DNA of 64,000 nt from Ravibacter sp964559125 (GTDB lineage: Bacteria > Bacteroidota > Bacteroidia > Cytophagales > Spirosomataceae), in NCBI GenBank assembly GCA_964559125.1, contig CAZLGW010000011.1:80658-144657 (forward strand). The letters run 5' to 3'. A program made the translations under genes and the position numbers. Of this stretch, positions 42,815-50,018 are shown piece by piece (within the stretch, counting starts at the first letter, position 1; each line of letters begins with the position of its first letter). The notes beneath the pieces were generated by a model. It worked only from the letters and a program-made list of their open reading frames with translations. It was not told the origin of the DNA and did not search any database.

Positions 42815-42832
42815 CCCCGATAGTTATCGGGG
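42815..42832. repeat. Short GC palindrome beside the tandem array
   Basis: CCCCGATA GT TATCGGGG is a perfect eight-base inverted repeat. CCCCGATA...TATCGGGG palindromes recur between genes in Bacteroidota; together with the octamer array it marks this gap as repeat-derived. No T-tract follows on the minus strand. Confidence 0.5.
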
Positions 42833-42858
42833 ATCGGAAGCGATGATTTAATTCATAA

Positions 42859-44232
42859 TTATTTCAACACTTCTTCGATAACCGACAGGAGCACCGACTC
42901 CGATTGGGGGGCTACCAGGGAGACCCGCGGCAGGGTTTCATATCCACCTTCGGAATAGGAGATTTCGGTGCCGATGTATCCCTGGCCGCCTTCTCCGTAT
43001 CCGGCGGTGCATATTTCCTCACCCGGGCGCATTTTCTGGGCGTTTAGCTGGTATTCGACAAAGATCTCGGAGGGGAGGTGCAGCAGCTTGCTCTTACCGA
43101 GATGCAATGCGCTCACATTGATGCCGGAGCCTTTTTCCTGCTGTCTCAGCCATGCTATTTTCCTGGCTGAACTGAAACGATCATCGGCAGTGAAGTTGAT
43201 GCTGTCTTTCAATACGGCAACGAGAGAGTCTTCTTTCATAAAAGATGCGATCGGGAGCTGCACCTTTTTGCTTTTCCAGTGAACGTCTGAAGGGGTTTCG
43301 AGCTTCTCAGCGGTATTCCAGGCTTCTTCCATCGCTTTTTCGATACGTGATGCCAATACCGGCCGGTTTTCAGGGCTGCCGTCATTATACTTGCCGGCAG
43401 CCACGTTTCCGGCCGCACCTATGAAGAAAACCTGCGGAGTGCCGGTTTTGGTTTCCCTGGCCCGTCTGGCCATGCCGATGAATTCGGCTGTCACATCTCC
43501 TTTACCGTAGTGGCTTTGGGGATGGGTAGCATAATAGGACAGCGTTACCAGCGGTTTATCTCCTCCCCAGAAGGTGACGCTCTTTAGCCAGGGATCTATC
43601 ACCCCTTCGGGGGCGGCGATGGATGCGCTGTCTTTTGTAAAGCTGGGCCTTACGATCTTTACTTTCCCGTCTTCTCCGAGTATGCGCCTGTTGGAGGCTA
43701 CTTTCTCAACCTTGGCTTTCCCGGTTGAGATATGGGATACGGGCTGGAGGTTTTCCAAGGATTGGGTAAGCGCTGCGGTTGTTTCGTCCATGACCCTGCG
43801 CTGGTAGGCATTGTCGTGCCGGGTACCGCCCAGACCATGTTCTTCCATCAGTTTTTCGGTAGAAAAATCGCACCTCGGCGCGTCGTGCTGATGCAGTGTG
43901 TGTATGGTAACGCGGTCGGGAGTGGTGCCTGCGGCCTGTGCGAGCTTTTCCGAAAAATACTCCATTCCTTCGTTGGAGAGCAAGATCCAGTCGACAGAAG
44001 CGATTACCACTGGCGCTCCGGCTCCGGTCAATACAATTCCCCTGGCGCTGAGCGAGTCGGTGATCGACCTGGCCGGGACGTAGGCGACCGGGCTGCCGAT
44101 GGGAGGAGTGGCGTCAGCCTGGAAATAGGCAACGCGGAGATCCGGTTTTTCTTTGCAGGATGTAAATAGCAGCGAGGAAAGTAGCAAGGCTGCCAAGAGT
44201 TTGATACTTTTCGTTTTTTGGATGTGTTTCAT
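42859..44232 (-). CDS. Ceramidase-like lipoprotein (tandem copy 1)
   Basis: 457 residues with lipobox LLLSSLLFTSCKEK (Cys near 26). Neutral-ceramidase N-terminal-domain family, but with altered key sites: the zinc motif region reads TLHQHDAPRCD where classical members have THTHSGP, and the nucleophile region reads GAAGNVAAGKYND instead of GDVSPN, so the catalytic serine is alanine. Other blocks: NRRILGEDGKVKIVR, YYATHPQSHYGKGDV, FVEYQLNAQK. Well over 80% identical by eye to the next upstream gene. Probably a periplasmic or surface hydrolase or binding protein of unknown substrate. Confidence 0.8.
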   Translation of the reverse strand: MKHIQKTKSIKLLAALLLSSLLFTSCKEKPDLRVAYFQADATPPIGSPVAYVPARSITDSLSARGIVLTGAGAPVVIASVDWILLSNEGMEYFSEKLAQAAGTTPDRVTIHTLHQHDAPRCDFSTEKLMEEHGLGGTRHDNAYQRRVMDETTAALTQSLENLQPVSHISTGKAKVEKVASNRRILGEDGKVKIVRPSFTKDSASIAAPEGVIDPWLKSVTFWGGDKPLVTLSYYATHPQSHYGKGDVTAEFIGMARRARETKTGTPQVFFIGAAGNVAAGKYNDGSPENRPVLASRIEKAMEEAWNTAEKLETPSDVHWKSKKVQLPIASFMKEDSLVAVLKDSINFTADDRFSSARKIAWLRQQEKGSGINVSALHLGKSKLLHLPSEIFVEYQLNAQKMRPGEEICTAGYGEGGQGYIGTEISYSEGGYETLPRVSLVAPQSESVLLSVIEEVLK

Positions 44233-44261
44233 TTCATTTTATTTAAATAAAGGGTTATCAG

Positions 44262-45635
44262 CTATTCCAACACTTGCCCTATAACTGACAGGAGTATCGA
44301 TTCGGATTTCGGATCCACCATAGAGACGCGCGGCTGGACTTCATACCCTCCCTGGGTATAGGCGATCTCCGTGCCGATGTATCCCTGGCCGCCTTCTCCG
44401 TATCCTGCGGTGCATATTTCTTCACCCGGGCACATTTTTTGTGCATTCAGCTGGTATTCCACAAAAATCTCGGAAGGAAGATGTAATATCTTGCTCTTGC
44501 CGAGGTGCAATGCGCTCACATTGATACCGGCACCTTTTTTCTGTTGTCTCAGCCAGGTGATCTTCCTGGCTGAACCAAAACGCTGATCGGCTGTAAAGTT
44601 GACGCTGTCCTTCAATATGACAAGAAGGGAATCTTCCTTCATAAAAGTGGCAGGCGGGAGCTGCACTTTTTGGCTTTTCCAGTGAACATCGGAAGGCGTT
44701 TTGACCTTCTCCGCGCTACTCCAGGCTTCTTCCATCGCTTTTTCGATACGGGAGGCCAATACGGGCCGCATTTCGGGGCTGCCGTCGTTATATTTTCCGG
44801 CAGCCACGTTTCCGGCGGCCCCTATAAAGAACACCTGCGGGGTACCGGTTTTGGTTTCCCTGGCCCGCCTGGCCATTCCGATGAATTCGGCCGTTACGTC
44901 CCCTTTGCCGTAGTAGCTCTGGGGATGTGTGGCATAGTAGGAGAGGGTTACAACGGGTTTATCGCCTGACCAGAAGCTGACGCTCTTTAGCCAGGGGTCT
45001 ATCAGTCCCTCGGGGGCGTTGATGGCCGCGCTGTCTTTTGCGCTGCTGAATCTTACGATTTTCACTTTCCCGTCTTCTCCCAGGATACGCCTGTTGGAGG
45101 CTACCTTTTCAACTTTTGCCTTCCCGGTTCCGATATGGGACACGGGCTGAAGGTTTTTCATGGCGCGGGTCAGCGCCAGGGTCGTTTCGTCTATTACCCT
45201 ATGCAGATAAGTGTTGTCATGCCGTGTACCTCCCAGCCCGTGCTCCTCCATAAGCTTTTCGGTCGAAAAATCGCACCTGGGTGTATCATGCTGATGCAGC
45301 ACGTGTATGGTGACGCGGTCGGGAGTAGTGCCCGCGGCCTGCGCGAGCTTTTCGGAAAAATACTCTGTCCCTTCGTTAGAGAGCGTGATCCAGTCGACTG
45401 ATGCGATCACGACCGGCGCCCCTGCTCCGGTTAGCACGATTCCCCTGGCGCTGAGGGAGTCGGTGATCGACCTGGCCGGGGCATAAGCGACCGGGCTGCC
45501 GAGAGGCGGAGTGGCGTCAGCATGGAAATAGGCAACGCGGAGATCCGGCTTTTCTTTGCAGGATGTAAACAGCAGCGAGGAAAGCAACAGGGCTGCTAAA
45601 AGTTTGATGCTGATGATTTTATGGATGCATTTCAT
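44262..45635 (-). CDS. Ceramidase-like lipoprotein (tandem copy 2)
   Basis: 457 residues, the same length as the downstream copy and sharing long identical runs from the lipobox to the C-terminus (for example SITDSLSARGIVLTGAGAP and SEIFVEYQLNAQKM). Same changed active-site features: VLHQHDTPRCD and GAAGNVAAGKYND. Differences cluster in IAYTQGGYEVQPRV near the C-terminus, which here resembles the third copy (ISYSQGGYEVQDRV) more than the first (ISYSEGGYETLPRV). 29 bases separate it from copy 1, consistent with recent tandem duplication. Confidence 0.8.
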   Translation of the reverse strand: MKCIHKIISIKLLAALLLSSLLFTSCKEKPDLRVAYFHADATPPLGSPVAYAPARSITDSLSARGIVLTGAGAPVVIASVDWITLSNEGTEYFSEKLAQAAGTTPDRVTIHVLHQHDTPRCDFSTEKLMEEHGLGGTRHDNTYLHRVIDETTLALTRAMKNLQPVSHIGTGKAKVEKVASNRRILGEDGKVKIVRFSSAKDSAAINAPEGLIDPWLKSVSFWSGDKPVVTLSYYATHPQSYYGKGDVTAEFIGMARRARETKTGTPQVFFIGAAGNVAAGKYNDGSPEMRPVLASRIEKAMEEAWSSAEKVKTPSDVHWKSQKVQLPPATFMKEDSLLVILKDSVNFTADQRFGSARKITWLRQQKKGAGINVSALHLGKSKILHLPSEIFVEYQLNAQKMCPGEEICTAGYGEGGQGYIGTEIAYTQGGYEVQPRVSMVDPKSESILLSVIGQVLE

Positions 45636-45675
45636 TTGAATAAATCAACTATTTGTGATTTTGAATATTTGATTG

Positions 45676-45722
45676 ATAGCCACGAATGCACGAATACTTT
45701 CAATTCGTGCATTCGTGGCTAT
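45676..45722. repeat. Perfect 20-bp inverted repeat
   Basis: Left arm ATAGCCACGAATGCACGAAT (45676-45695) and its exact reverse complement (45703-45722) flank a seven-base loop. It lies in the gap between ceramidase-like copies 2 and 3. No T-tract follows on the minus strand, so it is more likely a dispersed palindromic element than a terminator, though it could stabilise or process the operon mRNA. Confidence 0.75.
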
Positions 45723-45762
45723 TTTACTTCTTCGATCCAAAACAAAATACCGACCTCTATTT

Positions 45763-47124
45763 TCACTGCAATACTTTTTGAATGGCCGATGTCAGGATAG
45801 CCTCGGCTTCGGAGGTAGTCATGGTTACCCGATCCTGGACTTCGTAGCCGCCCTGGCTGTATGAAATTTCCGTACCAATGTACAATATGCCGTCATCGCC
45901 GTAAGCGGCGGTACAGACATGTCCGCCGGGTTTCAGTTTTTGGGCCGCAAGCTGGTATTCGACAAAGGGCTCTCCTGGCAGATGGAGCAGCCAGGTATTG
46001 CCCAACTGAAGTGATGTGACGACCAGCGGAGACCCGTTTTTGTTTTGTTCCAGCCACGCAAGCTGCCGGACTGCGGCAAAACGGTTAACATAATTGTCGG
46101 AAGTATCGGCTATGATAAGCCGTAGCGTGTCGGCTTTAAGGTGGTCGCCAAAGGGAAGTGAGAGGGGTTCCGATCTCCATTGGATTACTTCAGGCACTTC
46201 AAAACGGGTGGTATTGGCAAAAGCCTGTTCCATCGCATTCATAATCCTTTCTTGCAGTAGAGTCCGCATTTCAGGGCTGCCGTTGTTGTATTTCCCGGCC
46301 GCGATATTGCCCGCAGCTCCTATGAAGAAAACCTGCGGTACTCCCGTTTTCTCATGAACGGCGTTACGCGCCAGCCCGATGAATTCCGGATTGACATCGC
46401 CTTTTCCATAATAGCTCTGCGGATGTGTGGCATAATAGTTGAGGGTCACGATCGCCTTGTCGTCCTCACCGCTGAAAGTGACGCTTTTCAAAAAAGGATC
46501 TATCAGTCCTTCCGGGGCATTGATGGCGGCGCTGTCCCTGGCACTGCTAAACCTGATGATCTTTACTTTCCCGTCATCTCCCAGGATCCGGCGGTTGGAA
46601 GCTACTTTTTCGACCTTTGCTTCCCCGAAACCTATCGTTTTGACCGGCTTGAGGTCTGAAAAAGCCGAGGCGACGGCATCGGCGGTACGCTTCATGCAAT
46701 TGTCGAGGAAACTGAGGTCATACTGCCGTCCCCCCAGCCCGTAGGCGGCAAATATTTTTTCTGACGTGGCGTCGCACCAGGGCGTATCATGCTGATGGAC
46801 GGTATGGATGCTCACCCTGTCGGGAGTGGTATTTGCCGCTTTGGCCAGGTAAGACCGGAATTGTTCCATCGATTCATTGGAAACAGCGATCCAGTCCACC
46901 GAGCAGAGCACGACAGGTTGTTGCCCACGGGGAACCACCACAACGCCCCGCGCACTCAGCGAGTCGGTTACCGACCGGGTAGGGGCGTAGGCCACCGGGC
47001 TGCCGATAGGTGGCGTCACGTCGGCCTGGAAATAAGCTACCTTCAGTTCGGGACCGGTTTGACAGGAGCTGATAAACGCAGCCAGCAGACCGGCTATCAG
47101 CATGTGTAAGGTTCGGAAATTCAT
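45763..47124 (-). CDS. Ceramidase-like lipoprotein (copy 3)
   Basis: 453 residues, lipobox GLLAAFISSCQTGPE (Cys near 21). Same family and same altered motifs as the tandem pair (TVHQHDTPWCD and GAAGNIAAGKYNN), but clearly more diverged. Conserved blocks NRRILGDDGKVKIIRFSSARDSAAINAPEGLIDP (given in part), YYATHPQSYYGKGDVNPEFIG and FVEYQLAAQKL. It follows the first ThuA gene, separated by 104 bases that hold a leader element also found ahead of that ThuA gene. Confidence 0.8.
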   Translation of the reverse strand: MNFRTLHMLIAGLLAAFISSCQTGPELKVAYFQADVTPPIGSPVAYAPTRSVTDSLSARGVVVVPRGQQPVVLCSVDWIAVSNESMEQFRSYLAKAANTTPDRVSIHTVHQHDTPWCDATSEKIFAAYGLGGRQYDLSFLDNCMKRTADAVASAFSDLKPVKTIGFGEAKVEKVASNRRILGDDGKVKIIRFSSARDSAAINAPEGLIDPFLKSVTFSGEDDKAIVTLNYYATHPQSYYGKGDVNPEFIGLARNAVHEKTGVPQVFFIGAAGNIAAGKYNNGSPEMRTLLQERIMNAMEQAFANTTRFEVPEVIQWRSEPLSLPFGDHLKADTLRLIIADTSDNYVNRFAAVRQLAWLEQNKNGSPLVVTSLQLGNTWLLHLPGEPFVEYQLAAQKLKPGGHVCTAAYGDDGILYIGTEISYSQGGYEVQDRVTMTTSEAEAILTSAIQKVLQ

Positions 47125-47159
47125 AAAGAGGTTTGCGAGTTAGGAGTTCTGATGTTATT

Positions 47160-47210
47160 AATAAGCACATTGGTGCCGCCGATATACCCATCCGATGAAC
47201 TCCTTTAGCC
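47160..47210 (-). promoter_or_regulatory. Shared leader element, copy A
   Basis: A segment 36 bases before the ceramidase-like copy 3 start. 42 bases (47160-47201) align without gaps to 48065-48106 with about six differences; both are followed by CCTTTAGCC. On the minus strand the core reads CATCGGATGGGTATATCGGC, with ATCGG as a 13-base-spaced direct repeat. Confidence 0.55.
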
Positions 47211-47228
47211 GCTATCCGATCTCTATAC

Positions 47229-48023
47229 TCAATTCCCGGCCCATTTCAGGGCGTTTACAAACAACAACCTGAACCGTTGTTCAGTGAAATCAGTGGGATG
47301 ACCTAACGAAGTGTAGAAAACCTTCCCTCCGTAGTCATTTATCCTTGTCCAGGCTACAGGCTCCTTTAGATTGGGGTTGCTACCTTCTAAAAGAACGACG
47401 GATTCCGGATCGATCAGGGGGCTTACCCGGTAGGTGCCCCCCTGGCTCTTCCACTCTTTTGTTATTGAAATTCCCTGTAATATAGGGTGCCCGCCATTTG
47501 GAGTGTTCAGGGTAATTACGGTTCCCAGTTCATCTAAGTCATGACCCTTGTATTCGTGCCCGAGTATATCGGGGACAAAGCCCCACCAGCCTTCATGTCC
47601 CTCTACAGCCAGCTTCCCTCTTACTGAAAACCCATGATCGGCAGACCTGATCCCGACCACGGACTTTCCGGATCTGATATAGGATTTAATCTGGTCCATC
47701 TGCTGATGAGACAGCGCCGTGCGTCGAAAGAAGATAACTAATACGTCAGCCTTTTCTATGACTTCCAACCCCTCAAATCTATAGCTTTCATGTTTGCCAT
47801 GTCCTTTTAGTACGGTAGTTTTAAATAACCCCGACTTCTGCAAACTGTCTGCAAACGGTGGTATGGTGATCTCCGCGCTGTAGTTGATCGGATCGTCGGA
47901 AATCAGAAATACGACATGAGGGATCTTAGTGCGTGTCTGGCTCCATAGAGGCAAACCGGAAAATAAATTAAGGGTTAAGATCAGGCATAGCAAGCCTTTA
48001 CTAGGGTGTAAGGTGATTTTCAT
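47229..48023 (-). CDS. ThuA-like protein (copy 3)
   Basis: 264 residues, exported (signal LLCLILTLNLFSGLPLWSQ). Blocks HVVFLISDDPINYSAEITIP, ADVLVIFFRRTALSHQQM, GIRSADHGFSVRGKLAVEGH, KVFYTSLGHPTDF. Closest to copy 1 (36873), sharing PPFADSLQK and TTVLKG. First gene of the large block below the SusD terminator, so it probably has its own promoter, and a leader element lies 42 bases before its ATG. Confidence 0.82.
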   Translation of the reverse strand: MKITLHPSKGLLCLILTLNLFSGLPLWSQTRTKIPHVVFLISDDPINYSAEITIPPFADSLQKSGLFKTTVLKGHGKHESYRFEGLEVIEKADVLVIFFRRTALSHQQMDQIKSYIRSGKSVVGIRSADHGFSVRGKLAVEGHEGWWGFVPDILGHEYKGHDLDELGTVITLNTPNGGHPILQGISITKEWKSQGGTYRVSPLIDPESVVLLEGSNPNLKEPVAWTRINDYGGKVFYTSLGHPTDFTEQRFRLLFVNALKWAGN

Positions 48024-48064
48024 TTTCTTCTCCCGGATTTAAACTGGTTGCACTAATGCAATTT

Positions 48065-48119
48065 AATAAGCACACTTATGCTGCCGATATACCTATCCGA
48101 TGAGCTGCTACCTTTAGCC
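48065..48119 (-). promoter_or_regulatory. Shared leader element, copy B
   Basis: Segment 42 bases before the ThuA copy 3 start that matches copy A at 47160. On the minus strand the core reads CATCGGATAGGTATATCGGC. Equal placement ahead of two adjacent genes suggests a shared promoter/operator or RNA element rather than chance. Confidence 0.55.
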
Positions 48120-48151
48120 ATCGTACAATCTGGGGGCCCGGTGAACAAAGT

Positions 48152-48197
48152 AAAAGTCCCGGATCCTGTTCTGTAAAGAATCGGATCCGGGACTTTT
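48152..48197 (-). terminator. Strong intrinsic terminator after SusD
   Basis: AAAAGTCCCGGATCC (48152-48166) and GGATCCGGGACTTTT (48183-48197) form a perfect 15-base stem with a 16-base loop. It lies about 65 bases past the SusD stop and separates the ECF-FecR-SusC-SusD unit from the downstream ThuA-led block. Confidence 0.85.
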
Positions 48198-48260
48198 GCT
48201 TCTTCCTGTTTTATACAAATTGTCAAATGGCCTGATTTTCAACCATTCAGCAATTAAATG

Positions 48261-49997
48261 TTAATTATAACCCGGATTCTGTGCAAACGGCGCGTCAATA
48301 TTCAGGTCAATCTGTGCCTGAGGGATCGGCCAGAGCACGTTATGAGGCTTCATATTAGCTCCGGGGATCATCGGGTTGTCGTTGTACTTAAGCGTCCTTT
48401 CCAGCAGCTTGCCTACACGGCGCAAGGTGACGAGCCGCCATTCCTCGCCGTACAGTTCCCGTACCCGTTCGTCGAGAACATAGTCTATATCAAGCTGATC
48501 AACCGTGGCAGGGGTAGCTTTGGAACGGGCCCTTACCCGGTTCACATCCTGGAGCGCCAGGTCTTTCTGGTTGGCGGCCAGGTAGGCCTCGGCACGCAGG
48601 AGCAGAGTTTCGGCAAAGCGGAGCGCATAAAAGTCTTTATGGGTTGTTCCGCCACCGGCGCGGTTGGGCTCGAGGAAATAGTTTTTAGGATCCAGGAATT
48701 TGGTATGAACCGGAAACAGGTTTTTGGTAGTATCCAGCATCAGGTTAGGCCTGGCAGGGTTGTACAGGCTGAAATCGATTTTCTTATTATGATACTCCGA
48801 AGCCGGATTATCATAGTAGAAGTCACGGATGATATTGTGGGGTGCATTGCGCATATCGATATTCCAGTTGTCCTTCCAGACATTGTAATAGACCAGGTTG
48901 GTTCCTCTTACGTTCGCTGTTCCACGGCTCAGGATATCGGAGTAGCCGGTGTGAACGCCGTTGAAAATCGTACCCAGGTAAGCCTGCTTCCCATCTGGAG
49001 TAAGGCCTATATCGAAATACCTCGGGCCGAAGATATAGGCAGTTGCAACTCTTCCCCCTCCCTGGATATCCGGTTCGCACTGGATGACCCACATCGCTTC
49101 CTTGTTTTCGTTAAGATTATGGTTTTGATAACCGAAAAGATCGTAATAAGCATCGCCTGATCCGAAGATGTCATTGCCCAAACGGGTACCGAAACGCTGC
49201 GTCATCAGGTCATAGCCTGCGCTATTGATCAGCCTTGTCAATGCTTCTACTGCAAGATCGGGTTTCTTTTGTTCCAGGTAGACTTCCCCAAGGTAGTGAA
49301 GGGCAGGGCCTTTGGTGATACGACCGGGCGCCGCTTCCCTCCCGCGATCCGGAAGGTGTTCAGAGGCAAATTTGAAGTCCTCTGCCATCAGCTCATGGAT
49401 GGAAGCGACAGGATCTCTTGTAAAGTCTGCCTTTGCTGAATTTACAGGACTGCTCAGCAAGGGAATATCGCCGTAAGAAGAAACCAGGTACCGGTAGGCA
49501 AATGCCCTGAAAAATCTTCCTTCGGCTATGTAAAGATTCTTGCCGGCCTCACCGTCCTTAAAAACCGAAGGATCGGCCAGGCCTACCTTTTCGATCAAAA
49601 CGTTGGCCCATTGAATAATCTGAAAACCGGTATTCCAGGTATCTACTACATACCTGGTAATCGGCGTAGCATCTTCGTAGCTGTTCAGGTAGGCAACCGA
49701 CCTTGCCGGGTTTTCCCCTACATAACCCACGTCGCTGCCGTGCGACTGCCAGTTCATGGTACCGAACTCTCCGAAAGAGTAGTAAGCTGCCCTGACCCTG
49801 TCATGAAGGGCGGTGATACCCTGTAAGGCTCCCTGTTCAGTCAGGTAGGCGTTGTCGGGAGACAGAAAATCCTTTGGGGTTTCTGTCAGGATATCGTCAT
49901 TGCAGGCAGAAAGGCACATCACCGAGCACATCGCCAGGCCTGCAGCTATTTTTTTAAAGGAAATTCCTGTGTATTTCATGAGTTTAGAGTTATTCAT
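48261..49997 (-). CDS. RagB/SusD family outer-membrane lipoprotein
   Basis: 578 residues, lipobox VMCLSACNDD (Cys near 32). SusD hallmarks: ILTETPKDFLSPDNAYLTEQ near the N-terminus, YIAEGRFFRAFAYRYLVSSYGDIPLL (in part), TPR-like LGEVYLEQKKPDLAVEAL, and the C-terminal YVLDERVRELYGEEWRL and LWPIPQAQIDLN (typical end of the fold). Partner of the SusC 21 bases upstream; together they form a surface nutrient-import complex regulated by the ECF/FecR pair. Confidence 0.94.
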   Translation of the reverse strand: MNNSKLMKYTGISFKKIAAGLAMCSVMCLSACNDDILTETPKDFLSPDNAYLTEQGALQGITALHDRVRAAYYSFGEFGTMNWQSHGSDVGYVGENPARSVAYLNSYEDATPITRYVVDTWNTGFQIIQWANVLIEKVGLADPSVFKDGEAGKNLYIAEGRFFRAFAYRYLVSSYGDIPLLSSPVNSAKADFTRDPVASIHELMAEDFKFASEHLPDRGREAAPGRITKGPALHYLGEVYLEQKKPDLAVEALTRLINSAGYDLMTQRFGTRLGNDIFGSGDAYYDLFGYQNHNLNENKEAMWVIQCEPDIQGGGRVATAYIFGPRYFDIGLTPDGKQAYLGTIFNGVHTGYSDILSRGTANVRGTNLVYYNVWKDNWNIDMRNAPHNIIRDFYYDNPASEYHNKKIDFSLYNPARPNLMLDTTKNLFPVHTKFLDPKNYFLEPNRAGGGTTHKDFYALRFAETLLLRAEAYLAANQKDLALQDVNRVRARSKATPATVDQLDIDYVLDERVRELYGEEWRLVTLRRVGKLLERTLKYNDNPMIPGANMKPHNVLWPIPQAQIDLNIDAPFAQNPGYN

Positions 49998-50018
49998 GAT
50001 TTTCTGTGATTATCAACA

